The notes: generated by a model from the letters alone, not told the origin. DNA of 64,000 nucleotides from Antedon mediterranea (GCF_964355755.1 NC_092677.1:10686601-10750600); one strand, 5' to 3'; shown: positions 1 to 15,940, numbered from the stretch's first letter. Numbers and translations: made by a program.

Positions 1-101
1 TGGAACGCAGCAATTTAGGGTGGGAAAATCATAAGTCATTTTATAGACATTTACAAATCATTCAAGTTTTGTTTTGTTTGTTTCTTTTATTCTTGATACA
101 G

Positions 102-3100
102 TGCCAACAACATCAAAACCAAAGATCATTGAAGCAGCAGAAACTGGTGACCTCAGACTGATAACACAGATCTTAGATGAAGACCCCACACAGGTCGATA
201 CTGTGTCACCAGAGGGGGCAACGTCGCTTATGATAGCAGCTATGCTTGGGAGGATTGATATAGCTAAGATGTTACTACATCGTGGAGCAGATATTAACAA
301 ACAGGATTCTAAGAATGGTTGGACTTCTCTTATGCAAGCCACATTTTTTAGGTAATTATATTACATAATATAAAATAATCATGAAGGTTTGAGTTTGGAG
401 GAATGGATTGTAAATTTGTAATCAAATAATAATAATATCCCGGATTTATAAAGCGCCTGATGTTGCGAAACCTAAGCGCTGTACATATTACCCTGGACAT
501 TTTTGGATCAAACGTGTATGGAAACATAGTCATACTCCATAATGCAGGTAGTAATCAGCGCAAACGTGTGTCTTGATCTAACCAGGTACCTATTTGTACA
601 CTTGGGTGGAGAGAAGCAGCTTAGTAATCAGTGCAAACGTGTGTCTTGATCTAACCAGGTACCTATTTACACTTGGGTGGAGAGAAGCAGGTAGTAATCA
701 GTGCAAACGTGTGTCTTGATCTAACCAGGTACCTATTTGTACACTTGGGTGGAGAGAAGCAAACATAAATAAAGTATCTTGCCCAAAGATACAAGCAATG
801 CAACAGGAGTTTGATTCGAACCACACACCTTTACAATGATACAAAATCTTTTAAGCTACCTTACATTTTAATTAAAGGCACACAGAGTTTGTAAAATTTC
901 TCTTGAATCAAAATGCCGATGCCAGCCTCAAGGCCCAAGATCGATGTACAGCCCTTGATCTGGTTATATGTTTGCGTAAGTATCTTATTGTTTTGTACAT
1001 GTTATTTTTTCCTCTGGTTAAACAGACATAGGGAACATACGCAAGGCCGTAATGAGAGGTTAAAAACAGACAAGGCAAATTTGCTTTAAATATAATAATC
1101 AATTATATAATATGATGATCTGTGCTGGAGAATTGGTGGTAAAAATTGAAAATGTCAGACTAGGCAAGCGCTTTGTGTGCATCATGCTAGCTACGGCCCT
1201 GATACAGTAACCTATAACCACATAACTATTCTCCAGCTTTTATATTGTATTCCTACGAAATGTTTAAATATAACTTGTTGTTTTTTTTCAGCTGATTCAG
1301 ACACTGAATTGACACGGATGTTGGCATCTGCAGCAATGCCTGTCCAGGGTTCTGCTGCCTCATCACGCTCTCCAAAAAACAACACTGGTTCGGGAACATG
1401 GCTTACAAAATCTGACAAGCCACTACCAGATGAGAAGCCAAAAGGAGGATTGAAGGTAGGCCTATTAGTTTTATGTTATCTAGTTTTCTAAGACCACCAT
1501 TTAATTATACCAGTATTTTATCCTTCAGATGAAATGTTAAGGAGATGGTGATGTGTAGCACATGATCAATGTGTAAACAAATTGGTGTCACACCAAAATA
1601 CTTTAATTTAACAAAATTGAGCATTACAGTTTGCAATTTCTATTCTTTTTTATTTTAATTTTTAGCCCATTAGTAATCTTTAAGCCTGCTTAATTATCTA
1701 TCTCATTAACATAAAATCAACAAAAAAAATTGTAAAATTCGGAATGACCCTGTTTAACAATTAATGTTAGGCTTTGTCAAAATTTAAACAAATATTATTT
1801 TCGTTTTGTTCTCAATCTAGGCATGGTGGAATCGGTTATCAAATCGTTTCCAAAATCTGAAGTTGTCTCGGACGTTAATGTCTGGCATGACAACCACTAA
1901 ACTCACTCCATTCCATGATGAAAACAACGTGACTGATTCCGCTGTATCCATCGACAAAGAGAAGTCCGATGCAAGCATACAAAGAAACGGAAAAAAGAAA
2001 AGAAAATCCAGTGAACAAAAAGATGATTTGTTTTTGAAATCCATAATAAGTAAGATAGCAAAAAAATAGTGTAAAATACAATAGAACTGTACATCTAGTC
2101 CTAATCTTTATTAGGTTCTCTACAATCCCACGGCAGCCACTGTGCAACACCTACAACAAACGGCAGTGTCTAAGATGTACTAGTACATGGTGTAACCCCC
2201 TACTCTTTCGAAAGATGTACTGGGTTCTTTACAGTGCACATGAGCCAGATGTGTATGCTACACCAGTTTTAATTCCTTATCCGAGAAGATTGTTCTACCA
2301 CCAGAACAATGGTTGAGGAGTGACTTGAACCTGTGCCGATTGTATAGATTTATTTATTTATTTCAACCATATTTAATGGGGGTAATCCATCCAGCACTTC
2401 CTGATCATTTGGGACCCTCAGAACAGATACAATACACGACAATAACAGTAAAGTTAAGGAAAAACAAAAGCCTATAAAAAAATTAATAGATATGGTTTGC
2501 GGTGGAGCCATGCCTTAACAGCAGTAAACACATAAACACATTTTTTCTTTTGGAAATGTACTGCGTCTTGATTAAGTTGCAAAAGAGAAATTTATAAAAG
2601 AATTAGCATTATTTGTAACTATTTTTCAGGTAATGATAGTGGGCTGAGTAGTACGAGTCAATCCATTCAGTCTTTGGTATGTATGCTGCTTCTGCCTCTT
2701 AAAAACTAGTCTGTATCAAGTTTGTCAAATCAAATTAAATCAACTTCGTTTGTTTCATTACCAGGCATACATTAAAAAGTCATTAAAATCATGCAAACAA
2801 AAAAATTAAATGTAATTCTTGCAGACAGACTAGATTTAATGTTAACACATTTTTACAGTAAAATTTTGTTTTCAAAGTGGTTGTTTTCATGAAAATAACA
2901 CTTAAATGAAATCCTTAAAAAAGAAATGTTTCATTCAAGTGTGATTAATTCAACTCAATTGAAATTAATCTTTGATGGTTATTCATTTTATTTCAGTCCA
3001 TCTTATCTCCAATGAGTACATTCCAAAGTGATAAACTCTTGCCAGTTGTTCCGCCATTTCATCCGCCACCGACCTTTGACCCAAATGATCGCTCTAAACG

Positions 3101-5619
3101 TCCAATGAATGCATCAAGAACGTCCCTGTCAATGCTTGCAAATGGCAAGGTAAGTTAAGACACCTTTGCACTCTCTGCTCTAAAGCTATATCTATCAAAC
3201 TAGGTTGACAAAAAAAAGTGTGATGTGCCAATATATGGTGGTGAGATGCCTAAATATGGTAGTGATATAAGATCATTATGTTCATATATGGGCACATCAC
3301 AAAACAATGTAATCAAAAGCTGTTTTTTTTTCAAAATGTTTTTTATTTTTCCATTAAAAATCCTTTTTTATCTTAGAATGTTGGTCCTAGACAGCCTCAT
3401 ATGAAATCAAAGGGTCTATTCACAAGGCCACACAACAAAAGCATTAGCCCGTCCAACTCGAACAACTTCAGCACAACCACTAGTCCGAACTCATCAGGTG
3501 GGGCTAGCAGCATAAGTCGACTACACAAGCCTACTAGGCTACCCGGTAGTCATAGCAAGATTAATAGTGAATCAAAACATGGTATGTATTAAATGTATTA
3601 GATTCTATAATATCACAAACATGTGGATTGTAGTTACGTTTTACCTTTGTCCTGTGAGTCATAGTTAAATGTATAAAAATCATGTTTGTGTATTCTTATA
3701 GATTTTTACATTAATAAGTTTGTTTTTTATTGATTATTGTTCTTATTACTCTTCTTGTATTATGTACAAAACAATATTGTTGTTATTGATATATAAAATA
3801 ACATGATTCATGTTCTTTCAGGGTTAGAAAGTCCAGAATCTAAAGCATATCCAGACATTGCCTTCCTACCACAGTCTGCCTTCAAAATAAGTCCAAAATC
3901 ACAAGTTAACTTCAATGAGTAAGTTTGATTTTGAACATTATTGACTACTGAGATCTTTGTTTCAATACCTACCTGTAATGTTTCCTCTGTAAACATACAG
4001 ATCTTCTCTCTCCCCAAAGTAATTTTTCAGGCCTCTCCAACTAATTTTCAGAACCCACTCCCAAACTAATTTTCAGGGCCCCCTCCCCGACTAATTTTCA
4101 GGCCCTCCCTAACTAATTTTTAGGCCCTCCCCAACTCATTTTTCCAGCCCTCCCCACCCTGATTTAGTATACAGTAGTCAATTACTGACACTTCAGAAGG
4201 GTTAACAATATTCATATTGTGTCTTCCACCTACACTTGACCTCTTGACCTTATAGACTTTACAATACCTTATATTTTTACTGTATATTGATATATTTTAA
4301 TCTTTGTACAATCCAACAGGCCATCTTCCCCAGTTTCACCAACATCTCAGACATCAGGACTAAACAACAGTTCCACTTCCTCTACAATCTCAGGCTCTGC
4401 AACTCCGTCCAAGCAACGACCTCTTAGCGGTACCTCTCTTGGTAGCACGACACCCACCTTGACCCCCTCACCATCACCATCTCCTAAGGGCAGACCAGGA
4501 TCAAATCACAGTTCAGCTAGCCAAGCCAGCTCAACTCTTCAACCGAAACATAGCTCAAGTAGCGGTGTTAGTGAAGATGGTAAGATTCAATTTAGTTTCT
4601 ACCAGGCAAACACATTTCTTTATTAGCCATAAAATACAAAAATACATAGTCCAAGATGGCATGGAATGACCACATTTTAAGATAAAACTTTGACCCTCAG
4701 GCCGGTCACTCCGTACTGTACTGTATACAAACATTCAGGAGTGAAAATATAATCTCCTAGGTGGAGGTAATTAAAGAAAGTATTATGTCTTTAAGCTCTG
4801 TCTACACTATCAAACTTTATGTGACAAAAAAACGTAATGTGCCCATGGACATGATATTGACATCATAAAACTCTCATTCTTCAATGATTGTTTGCATCTT
4901 TACTTATTCATTGTGATTTTATTTCCCCCTAGACGAGTTGTCGGCGTTACTTAGAAAATTGTCCCTAGAGAAATATTCACCAATATTTGAAGAACAAGAG
5001 GTATATTACTCATTTTATTTTGATTCTTGCATTTAATGGTGTAACAGGGATTGTAACGGCACATTGAAAACTGAATGATAATGATGGAATTTTACTATTT
5101 TACTTGGAAAGTCAATACAATTGTGGGAAAACCCAATTATGTAAAACTGCAAATCTATCTTATAAAATAACATACACACGCCCTTTAAACATAGTGTTAA
5201 GGCTAAGTTGTGTCTTGACCTTATCAGGTACCCATTTGTACACCTGGGTGGAGAGAGGCATTCGTAAATAAAGTTTTTTGCCTAAGGATAACAAGCAATG
5301 CATTAAACCCACAATCTCACGATCAGTAGAACAATGCCCAACAAATTGCACCACACTTAAACAATACATAATGGCATAAGGGGAATATTATTATTAGTTT
5401 TAATATATAATTTGAATATACAGTATATATTTAATAATATTTATTGACTAATAATTTGTATTGACTATTTTAACATTATAGGTGGACATGGAAGCATTCT
5501 TAAGTTTGGATAAGTCGGACTTAACTGAGCTCGGGATTAAGCAGTCGGAACCACAAAGTCGTATACTACTTGCAATTAATGAACTCAATTCTGGAAGAAA
5601 TAGAGATTTCAAAACATAG
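102..5619 (+). CDS. ANKS6: ANKS6 orthologue, 3' eleven coding exons (5' part outside window)
   Basis: Exons 102-351, 878-975, 1292-1455, 1821-2049, 2630-2676, 2997-3149, 3377-3581, 3822-3918, 4320-4579, 4933-5000 and 5482-5619 all have AG/GT borders and matching phases, giving 568 residues to a TAG at 5617. Order: ankyrin repeats, a WWNRLSNRF motif (exon 4), a Ser/Pro/Thr-rich middle with TPTLTPSPSPSPKG (exon 9), and a C-terminal SAM domain. These landmarks match the known layout of vertebrate ANKS6, a scaffold of the ciliary inversin compartment that works with NEK8, INVS and ANKS3. The first exon opens in mid-codon, so earlier ankyrin exons lie left of the window. The protein stops about 10 residues after the SAM domain, whereas I recall a longer tail in human ANKS6. 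ANKS3 also has ankyrin and SAM domains, but the linker motifs favour ANKS6. Confidence 0.93.
421..520. repeat. Dispersed repeat, AGCGCC-type (copy 1)
   Basis: The words GGATTTATAAAGCGCCTGA and GTTGCGAAACCTAAGCGCTG recur in diverged form at 23973-24062 (GGATTTATATAGCGCCTAA, GTTGTGAAACCTCTAAGCAC). Both follow an AAT microsatellite. This looks like a short interspersed element or a LINE 3' end. It lies in the first traced ANKS6 intron. Confidence 0.6.
546..875 (-). repeat. tRNA-derived SINE-like copy with a tandem triplication
   Basis: A unit of about 75 bp containing GTGTCTTGATCTAACCAGG and ACACTTGGGTGGAGAGAAGC occurs three times head to tail (about 546-625, 626-690, 691-765). A body with TTGCCCAAAGATACAAGCAA follows. 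On the minus strand the far end reads GTAGCTTAAAAGA then GTGGTTCGAATC, which resembles a tRNA A region and B box. The copy at 5190-5365 has a single unit, so the triplication is specific to this copy. Confidence 0.6.
2190..2345. repeat. Dispersed SINE-like segment (copy 1)
   Basis: The words ATTGTTCTACCACCAGAACA and GACTTGAACCTGTGCCGATT recur at 34935-35085 and 43737-43887 (TTGTTCTACCACCAGAGTTA, TGGCTTGCAACCTTTGCCGA), and a shortened relative lies at 36010-36110. It is an interspersed element inside an ANKS6 intron. Confidence 0.5.
3178..3303. mobile_element. MITE family 1 fragment
   Basis: This intronic segment carries CTATCAAACTAGGTTGACA, GTGTGATGTGCC, an ATATGGTAGTGATAT core and GGGCACATCAC. 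It belongs to the family whose intact ends read CTCTGTCTACACTATCAAAC (best copies at 8606-8845, 26070-26214 and 56639-56768). The right end is missing. Confidence 0.6.
4010..4160. repeat. Degenerate ~30 bp tandem repeat in an ANKS6 intron
   Basis: About five diverged units of the form CCCTCCCCAACTAATTTTCAGG lie in tandem. The units contain pyrimidine-rich runs ending in CAG or TAG and so imitate splice acceptors. No coding exon follows them. Confidence 0.7.
4793..4870. mobile_element. MITE family 1 half-copy
   Basis: The left end TTAAGCTCTGTCTACACTAT is followed by CAAACTTTATGTGACAAAAA and a TGTGCCC core. The right inverted end is absent. It lies in the intron before the first SAM exon. Confidence 0.65.
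4933..5619 (+). other. ANKS6: SAM domain of ANKS6 (two exons)
   Basis: Exons 4933-5000 and 5482-5619 encode a classic sterile alpha motif: LSLEKYSPIFEEQEVDMEAF, then the helix-5 region ending ILLAINELNSGRN. The EKY..IFEEQEVDMEAFL core is characteristic of the ANKS6 SAM, which binds the SAM domain of ANKS3. The intron falls between EEQE and VDME. Translation ends at TAG 5617-5619. Confidence 0.93.
5190..5365 (-). repeat. SINE-like element (single-unit relative of 546-875)
   Basis: It contains TTGTGTCTTGACCTTATCAG, ACACCTGGGTGGAGAGAGGC, TTGCCTAAGGATAACAAGCA and a terminal part with AAACCCACAATCTCACGATC. That terminal part looks like the B-box end of a tRNA-derived head on the minus strand. It sits in the ANKS6 intron between the two SAM exons. 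Confidence 0.55.
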
Positions 5620-5787
5620 GTTATCAAACTAGTGTATAACATTAACAATGGCCTATGCTTTGGAGTATTATTAACAGTATAACGGTATTGGTTATTTATG
5701 AACACTGGTCAGATGTTTGCCATACTATGACGTAATTGTACATTTATGTACATATTGAGAACACTTCATAAAAAAGTAATTCTCGGG

Positions 5788-5885
5788 TGAGATTCTAGCC
5801 CATGACCTCAAGATCAGATCACATCTCTAGACCACTGAGCTTGCGCTGATGGCTAGGGTTGGAGCTGACCAATTACATAGCTTCC
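5788..5885 (-). repeat. tRNA-derived SINE head
   Basis: On the minus strand it reads GCAAGCTCAGTGGTCTAGAG (A-box-like) and, about 25 bases on, GGGCTAGAATCTCACC (B-box-like). This spacing is typical of a degenerate tRNA promoter. A full tRNA fold is not evident. Confidence 0.5.
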
Positions 5886-6889
5886 TGACGCAGAGCTACT
5901 TCACAGTAGTTATCCCTATCACTGTATACACAATTTTGGACTATAATGTACTTTCCATGTAACAGATTACAACGGTACCAGTGGTAAACAATGCATTGAG
6001 TTACCATAGACAGGCTTGTACCCTTTTGAAAGTTAGGTCAGGTACGTGAGGGAGGCAGACTCAGACTCAGACATATACCAGCACATTTTGGTAAAAAAAT
6101 TACTCAAAATGATATTTTGGCTTATACATATGTATGGACAACACACTAGATGATGTGGTTATTATTTTTTTAAATATTAATAAATAGGATTTATGGATTT
6201 TATAATATGAATATTAGCATAAAGCTTTAGTACCTTGATAAAAAGAATATATGAACTAGCACCTTGATGGTTTTTCTTTTTTAAATTAAACAAAATCTAC
6301 AAAACAAGACAAATTTACAAATGGCAGGGAAACTAGACCAATAACATTTTTAAAAATACTATTTAATTTTTTATATATTAAAAAAAATTCTAAATATATA
6401 AATAGTTAGTACAACTACTTAAGTAAATTCAATACATTCTATAAGGGGTGTTTATTTATATATTCACAGTATTTAGTTACTTTTTTTCTAGATAGAAATC
6501 AACCTATTATAATATAAATTGCATTATCTGTGAAAACAGCGATTTTACTCAGCTCATTTTATACTGGTTCAAACATTATATCAACTCAATTTTATTCAAA
6601 TTACAATTAAATGTTAGGTGAATTTAGAGTTAGTTTTAATATGCATTGTCATAAACATTCTGTTTCAACTCCCTCAATAATTTAAATGAATGCCAAATAT
6701 TCTGTTTGGCAGGAATAATTAATGTAGAAATGTGTTTCATGAAATAGGAGTATTTTTAGACAACTGCTAAGTTCAGAATTGTATTAGTTGTATAGATATA
6801 TATGCAAATACTAACCATATTTATATACTTATTAAATTATAAACATGAGTATTGTTTGTTATTAAGTATCACAGATTTCAATTACAGAG

Positions 6890-7140
6890 ACGGGTGGTAA
6901 CGGTGGTAACAATATAGAATCTATGTTATTCCTTATGGCCATTTACACACAAAGTGGAGCGGATGGGCAGCTTCCGGTTAGGACAGATACAGATTTGACA
7001 TGGGACAAGCTACGTAGTTTTCTGTTACTAGAGGGTGAGCTCGCTTCGCTCGCTCCCCCTCTAGGAAGTGTAGACGATGGTTCTTGGAATGATAATGTTC
7101 TCCTTATACATTTTCTGTCGGTTACCATTATTGAAAATGC
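6890..7140. mobile_element. Relic of the CAGACGGGCAGTAACGG-type MITE
   Basis: GAGACGGGTGGTAACGGTGG, ATAGAATCTATGTTATTCC and ATGGCCATTTACACACAAAG match, in shuffled and inverted order, parts of the compact MITE at 29424-29587. It is a decayed copy in intergenic DNA. Confidence 0.5.
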
Positions 7141-8605
7141 TTGACATTCGTAAAACTGAACTACTTTGTTTCACAGTGTTTTAGATGATTAATAACATTT
7201 TAAAGTATAGTTTTTATTGTTTGGTAGGGCCCTTTGAGGAGGCGGAGGTCATTTGAGGGAGGTGCTTATTCGAGGGATATATGTTAAATTTTTTAGTTCT
7301 AATAATATGGTAACATTTATAATCAAATGAAATCCTCTCATAGATATGAAAAGTGGTAAAAAAGAATAACAAATGCTTGGTAAATTGCAGATAACAGTGC
7401 GGTGAATTCTACTACAAATAGTATAATTGTGTTATTATAAATATGTGAATGGACGTTTATTAGATAGTTGGGTTGTGTGGGGGGGGGGGGGGTTATTATT
7501 CAAAGTGATGTTTTATTGGAGAGGCGTTTATTCAAATGAATACCATCCTAATAATTATTAATATATTATTTAATTTAATCATCTTTTGAAACTAACTGCC
7601 GTGACAGAGTGGGCCCAAGAAAGAAGACATTACGGCTTGCAACATGGCCAGACATCTCGGTCCTAACGGGACACAGGAAGATAGCCTACAGTTATTCCTG
7701 CAAGCTTACTCAATAAAACTCAGCTATCGGGATTTCACTCGAAAAATGTCAAATCTCCCTATGTAATTTTATAATACTATTCCCCACAATATATTCTGAT
7801 TCTTTATGGCGTATATTTAATTTGATCTTTATTAATTTGCAGTATAATTCCTATTATTTAACTACTGTACCTTCACACACGTGTGGTATGTTTTAAAATA
7901 AACAAAAAACTGAAATGGCTATGATTAATGGCCAATTTTTTTTTTCGTCTTCCAAAGGGACACTGTATTGATTGATGGAAAGTGCCTGTTTCCAGTCACC
8001 TTTAGGGTCAAATCTATTATTTTAACTGCTCCCTTGTGTATAAAAGAGAGAAAATATTTGAAACTAAGGTGAACTTATCTTAAGCCCGGAAATTACTTTG
8101 ACCGGGAAGAATTGAAATTGAGAGGAAAATCCAATGTTGAAATCATAAATGTTGTTAAAAAACTCTTTATAATATCTTCCTAAGATATAAATATGGAACA
8201 ATAGCGTCGGCGTGCACACTAATGTTATCAAATCTACGTTTCGCGGTACATCTCGAATAGATAAGGTAGGTATCCAAGGCGGAGATTTGTAGAGAAGTTT
8301 TTGCATTGTGCTCGCCTATGTCAGAATTAACCATAATTTATATATAGATACTGTAGTTGCCGCTCGTCTCTGTAAATTGGCCTTTCCACATTGACAAGTC
8401 TCTTAAAATATGTGTGGTTAAAGTAGGGGTACAATTAAATCGACACAGGAGTAAGATGTTTACCCTTGTGTACTTGTACATCTCAACCCTTGCCCCTCAT
8501 GGTAGGTCACTGTGGGTCCATGGAAGGTCAAATTCAAATTTAGGACAAATGATGTAAAGCAAACAAAACTTCTTCCAGTTAACAAATTTATTCACATTAA
8601 AAACT

Positions 8606-8845
8606 TAAAGCTCTGTCTACACTATCAAAACTAGTTTGACAAAAAAAAAGTGTGATGTGCCCAAATATGGTAGTGATATGACATGTCCATATGTATATGG
8701 GCATATCACATTTTTTCGTCACATAAAGGTTGATAGTGTAGAAAGAGCTTAAGAACAGATTACAATAAAATGGTGCTAATATACAGATTCCAATATACTC
8801 TACTACACACTTTGTCAAACTAGTTTGATAGTGTAGACAGAGCTT
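8606..8845. mobile_element. MITE family 1, one full copy plus an abutting half-copy
   Basis: AAGCTCTGTCTACACTATCA at the left is answered by the inverted TTGATAGTGTAGAAAGAGCTT ending at 8751, with GTGATGTGCCC and GGGCATATCAC inside. A second right end (GATAGTGTAGACAGAGCTT) closes at 8845. Terminal inverted repeats without coding capacity define it as a MITE. I cannot assign the parent transposon family from the ends alone. Confidence 0.8.
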
Positions 8846-9363
8846 ATGTAAAAACTATGAAAAAGTGAAATTAAAACTTTATTATTCTTGGTAAAAACAC
8901 CTACTGTACCATGGAACAACCTAGAACCTTTGCAAGCTAGTATTAGCTACAGTATGCCTCTTTAATCTATATAAGTCAACCACTTACCAAATTAAAATAT
9001 TATACATACAATAATTGATATAATTCCCTTCGTTCTTATTTGACAAAGTTTACCATGCTATTTATAATTTTCTTGATCTTACTGGCAATAATTATATAAA
9101 AAGTGTTAGTCATCCCATAAAGTGTTAGTTATAAATATATTTTATTTAATTATACATTTCATCTAATTCTATATACTCTAATCCTAAAAACAAAATAAGC
9201 TCACTTGTGAAAAAGATGTTTAAACAAATAAACCAAATTGTGTCGTATATCACATTATACGGTGAAAACATTTTTTGGAAAACTTGATTTTTATCCAATA
9301 CCATTTTCAAACTAACGTCAATAGTTACCCATTTCCGAAACAGTGTGAAAGGATATAAAGCCT

Positions 9364-9640
9364 AGTCTACACTAGCAAAGTTTAGTGTCAATCTCAAGAG
9401 TTTGGCAATAAAAAAATGTTGAATGTTTGCAAGTGTTAAACCAGTTGGCAAACTACGGAAAACTAGTTTGCTGAGGTTTGTGAACTCAACCAATCAAATC
9501 ACAGTCTTTGTGGTCATGTGATCCTGCAGGTAACCAAATTATAGCTCCCAGTAACAGAGACTATAGTTTTAAACAACTTCTCCAAACAGAACAAAACAAA
9601 CAAAAGTTTAGTAAAGTTTGCTAGTGTAGACTAGTCCTAT
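9364..9640. mobile_element. Separate MITE with TCTACACTAGCAAAG ends
   Basis: CCTAGTCTACACTAGCAAAG at the left is mirrored by CTTTGCTAGTGTAGACTAG (reading back from the right). About 275 bp of non-coding sequence lies between. It directly abuts the MITE family 1 half-copy at 9640-9746. The ends resemble but differ from family 1, so the two may be distant relatives. Confidence 0.7.
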
Positions 9641-9746
9641 AGACCAAATATGGTAGTGATATGACATCCTCATCATGTCTATATATGGACATACTGTATC
9701 ACATTTTTTTCATCACATAAAGTTTTGTAGTGTAGACAAGGCTTTA
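9640..9746. mobile_element. MITE family 1 half-copy
   Basis: Core CAAATATGGTAGTGATATGA, then the right inverted end AGTTTTGTAGTGTAGACAAG. The left end is replaced by the neighbouring MITE at 9364-9640. Confidence 0.65.
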
Positions 9747-9811
9747 CACATGTTGCTGTAACATGCTCAAATGGTGTTGGATGAAAGGCACCAAGCAGGC
9801 ACACGTTCCTG

Positions 9812-14151
<4,340 letters not shown>

Positions 14152-14308
14152 ATTTTAGGGGGTTTTATTAGCTAGGCCCAGTCCTGGTTCCCTCTTTCTC
14201 TGGTAGCAGCAGCTCACTGTGTGTCGTGTAAATGGAGCATTCTCTACTTCTCTACGGAACGCCATTTATGCCTTTATTTACTTCAGAAATAGAAATAGTA
14301 CTACTTAC

Positions 14309-14337
14309 CAGGGAGGTGAAATGTTTTCACCTCCCTG
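14309..14337. other. Perfect 13 bp hairpin 158 bp upstream of the PDCD6 ATG
   Basis: CAGGGAGGTGAAA, loop TGT, TTTCACCTCCCTG. The stem is perfect. It lies close to where PDCD6 transcription should start and could be a transposon end or a regulatory element; the sequence does not say which. Confidence 0.55.
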
Positions 14338-14344
14338 TACATAC

Positions 14345-15195
14345 AGTACGGGTCTAACTAGTGGATCAAATTTGGCACCGTTGGAGCACAGTGATAGAAT
14401 AGAAATAAGTCACTAATTTAAATATATTTTCGTATATTAAAGTATTAATGTATTGTCCCTTGAAACAAAAACAAAATGAAAAAAAAAATATTCTAAATTT
14501 AAATTGGCCATATCAAAGTAATATTAAAGTTATTCACTTTAATTCGAAAATTCGAGCCAAAAACAACAAGTTTACGTAATTAACAGGTAAATTAATTTGA
14601 TTACATTTCGTCTGGAAAATCGTCACGAGTGAAAGTAAACAAATATTTCAAACCATCAGTTGAGAAGGTGTTTTCAGACAGATCGCGAAGAAGTTTTATG
14701 ATTATGCATACAGAGTAGCCAACCAAACAAGCGCGTTGCATTATGAGATATGTTTTGATCAAAAACTTTGACTGGAAGTCAAAATTATTTTTTGAACAAA
14801 AAAATGTCTGTATTTCGGTTAAATTTTTCGACTAATTTTTGATGAAAGTTAATAACTATTATGATACTTCAAAATGACCCACCCTTTTTCGAAATATTAA
14901 AAAAAATGTTTGTTTTTTAATTAGTCAAAGGGACAATACATCTTTAATACACTGTGCTCAAGTGGAACCCGTTTGGCACAAGGGGAGTACAGTGATATAA
15001 AATAGAAATAAAGTCACAAAATGTTAATACAGTATCTCATTCGTATCTCACTGAGCTCAATGGACACGAGCAAAGCACAGGAATATAAAATAGAAATAAA
15101 ATCACTAAAATGTTATATCTCATTCGTATGCCAATTTGGCGCCAGTGGAGCACAGCGATATAACAGATATAAAGTACCTGAATGTTAATATATCT
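14345..15195. repeat. Diverged tandem repeat with GGAGCACAGTGATA units
   Basis: Units containing TTTGGCACCGTTGGAGCACA, GTGATAGAATAGAAATAAG and TATCTCATTCGTAT recur at about 14370, 14970, 15060 and 15130 with drift. A non-repetitive stretch (14450-14930) separates the first unit from the rest. They are remnants of an expanded interspersed element. Confidence 0.55.
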
Positions 15196-15197
15196 TT

Positions 15198-15940
15198 GGG
15201 TATTGCTAAACACCGCAAACCCCGCAAACCCCCGCAAACCTCCAAAAAAACATAGCAAACCCCATCGAACCAACATAAAAGTGATTGAATCATGTAGTGT
15301 ACAACCCACTGGGTATATCCATGTAAAAAAAATAATACATTTTTACTGTTAACTACTTATTTTTGGGGTAAAACATCATTTTTTGGTCAAAAATGATTGC
15401 TAAACCCCGCAAACCTCCAAAAAAATATAGCAAACCCCACCGAACCAACATAAAAGTGATTGAATCATGTAGTGTACAACCCACTGGGTATATCCATGTA
15501 AAAAAAAAAATTAAATTTCTACTGTTAACTACTTATTTTTGGGGTAAAACATCATTTTTTGGTCAAAAATGATTGCTAATTTTTAACCAAAAAATGATGT
15601 TTTATCCCCAAAAAAGTAGTTAACAGTAGAAATTTAATAATTTATATACCCAGTGGGTCGTACACTACATTATTCAATCACTTTTATGTTGGTTCGGTGG
15701 GGTTTGCTATGGTTTTTTTGAGGTTTGCGGGGTTTAGCAATCATTTTTGACCAAAAAATGATGTTTTACCCCAAAAATAAGTTGTTAACAGTAGAAATTT
15801 AATTTTTTTGTTTACATTGATAAACCCAGTGGGTTGTATACTACATGATTCAATAACTTTTATGTTGGTTCGGTGGGGTTTGCTATGTTTTTTGGAGGTT
15901 TGCGGGGGTTTGCGGGGTTTGCGGTGTTTAGCAATACCCA
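15198..15940. repeat. 745 bp palindrome made of four copies of one ~190 bp unit
   Basis: Two direct copies (15199-15396, 15397-15583) are followed by two inverted copies (about 15578-15744, 15745-15938). The outer ends are exact mirror images (GGGTATTGCTAAACACCGCA and TGCGGTGTTTAGCAATACCC). Each unit contains ACAACCCACTGGGTATATCC and TACTTATTTTTGGGGTAAAA. The symmetry axis is near 15575-15590. Internal poly(A) lengths and a few bases differ between copies. Confidence 0.9.

Larger units (their letters stand above)
102..975 (+). other. ANKS6: Last ankyrin repeats of ANKS6 (exons 102-351 and 878-975)
   Basis: The first exon encodes repeats with the consensus words GATSLMIAAMLGR and GWTSLMQATFF. 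The second continues FVKFLLNQNADASLKAQD and CTALDLVICL. The join is decided by phase: exon one ends with two bases of a codon (donor GT at 352), and only the AG at 876-877 supplies the missing base and keeps the repeat in register. The more obvious AG at 884-885 would break the frame. Ankyrin repeats of this protein are known protein-binding surfaces. The sequence between the exons is intronic and full of repeats. Confidence 0.9.
5620..9811. other. ANKS6 3' flank and intergenic DNA; no gene seen
   Basis: The stretch follows the ANKS6 stop codon and precedes the PDCD6 terminal exon on the other strand, so the two genes converge. It contains AT-rich DNA, a tRNA-like SINE head (5788-5885, minus), relics of a MITE (6890-7140 and about 8355-8390), a 14-base G run (7479-7492) and MITE family 1 copies. 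No open frame with exon-like borders was found. The frame at 6923-7144 runs through the MITE relic and is not a gene. Confidence 0.7.

Noticed and set aside
884-887. AG at 884-885 as acceptor of the second ANKS6 exon
   Set aside because: It gives a phase conflict with the donor at 352. The AG at 876-877 fits both phase and ankyrin register.
6923-7144. 73-codon plus-strand frame as a small gene
   Set aside because: It coincides with a decayed MITE related to 29424-29587 and has no splice or family support.
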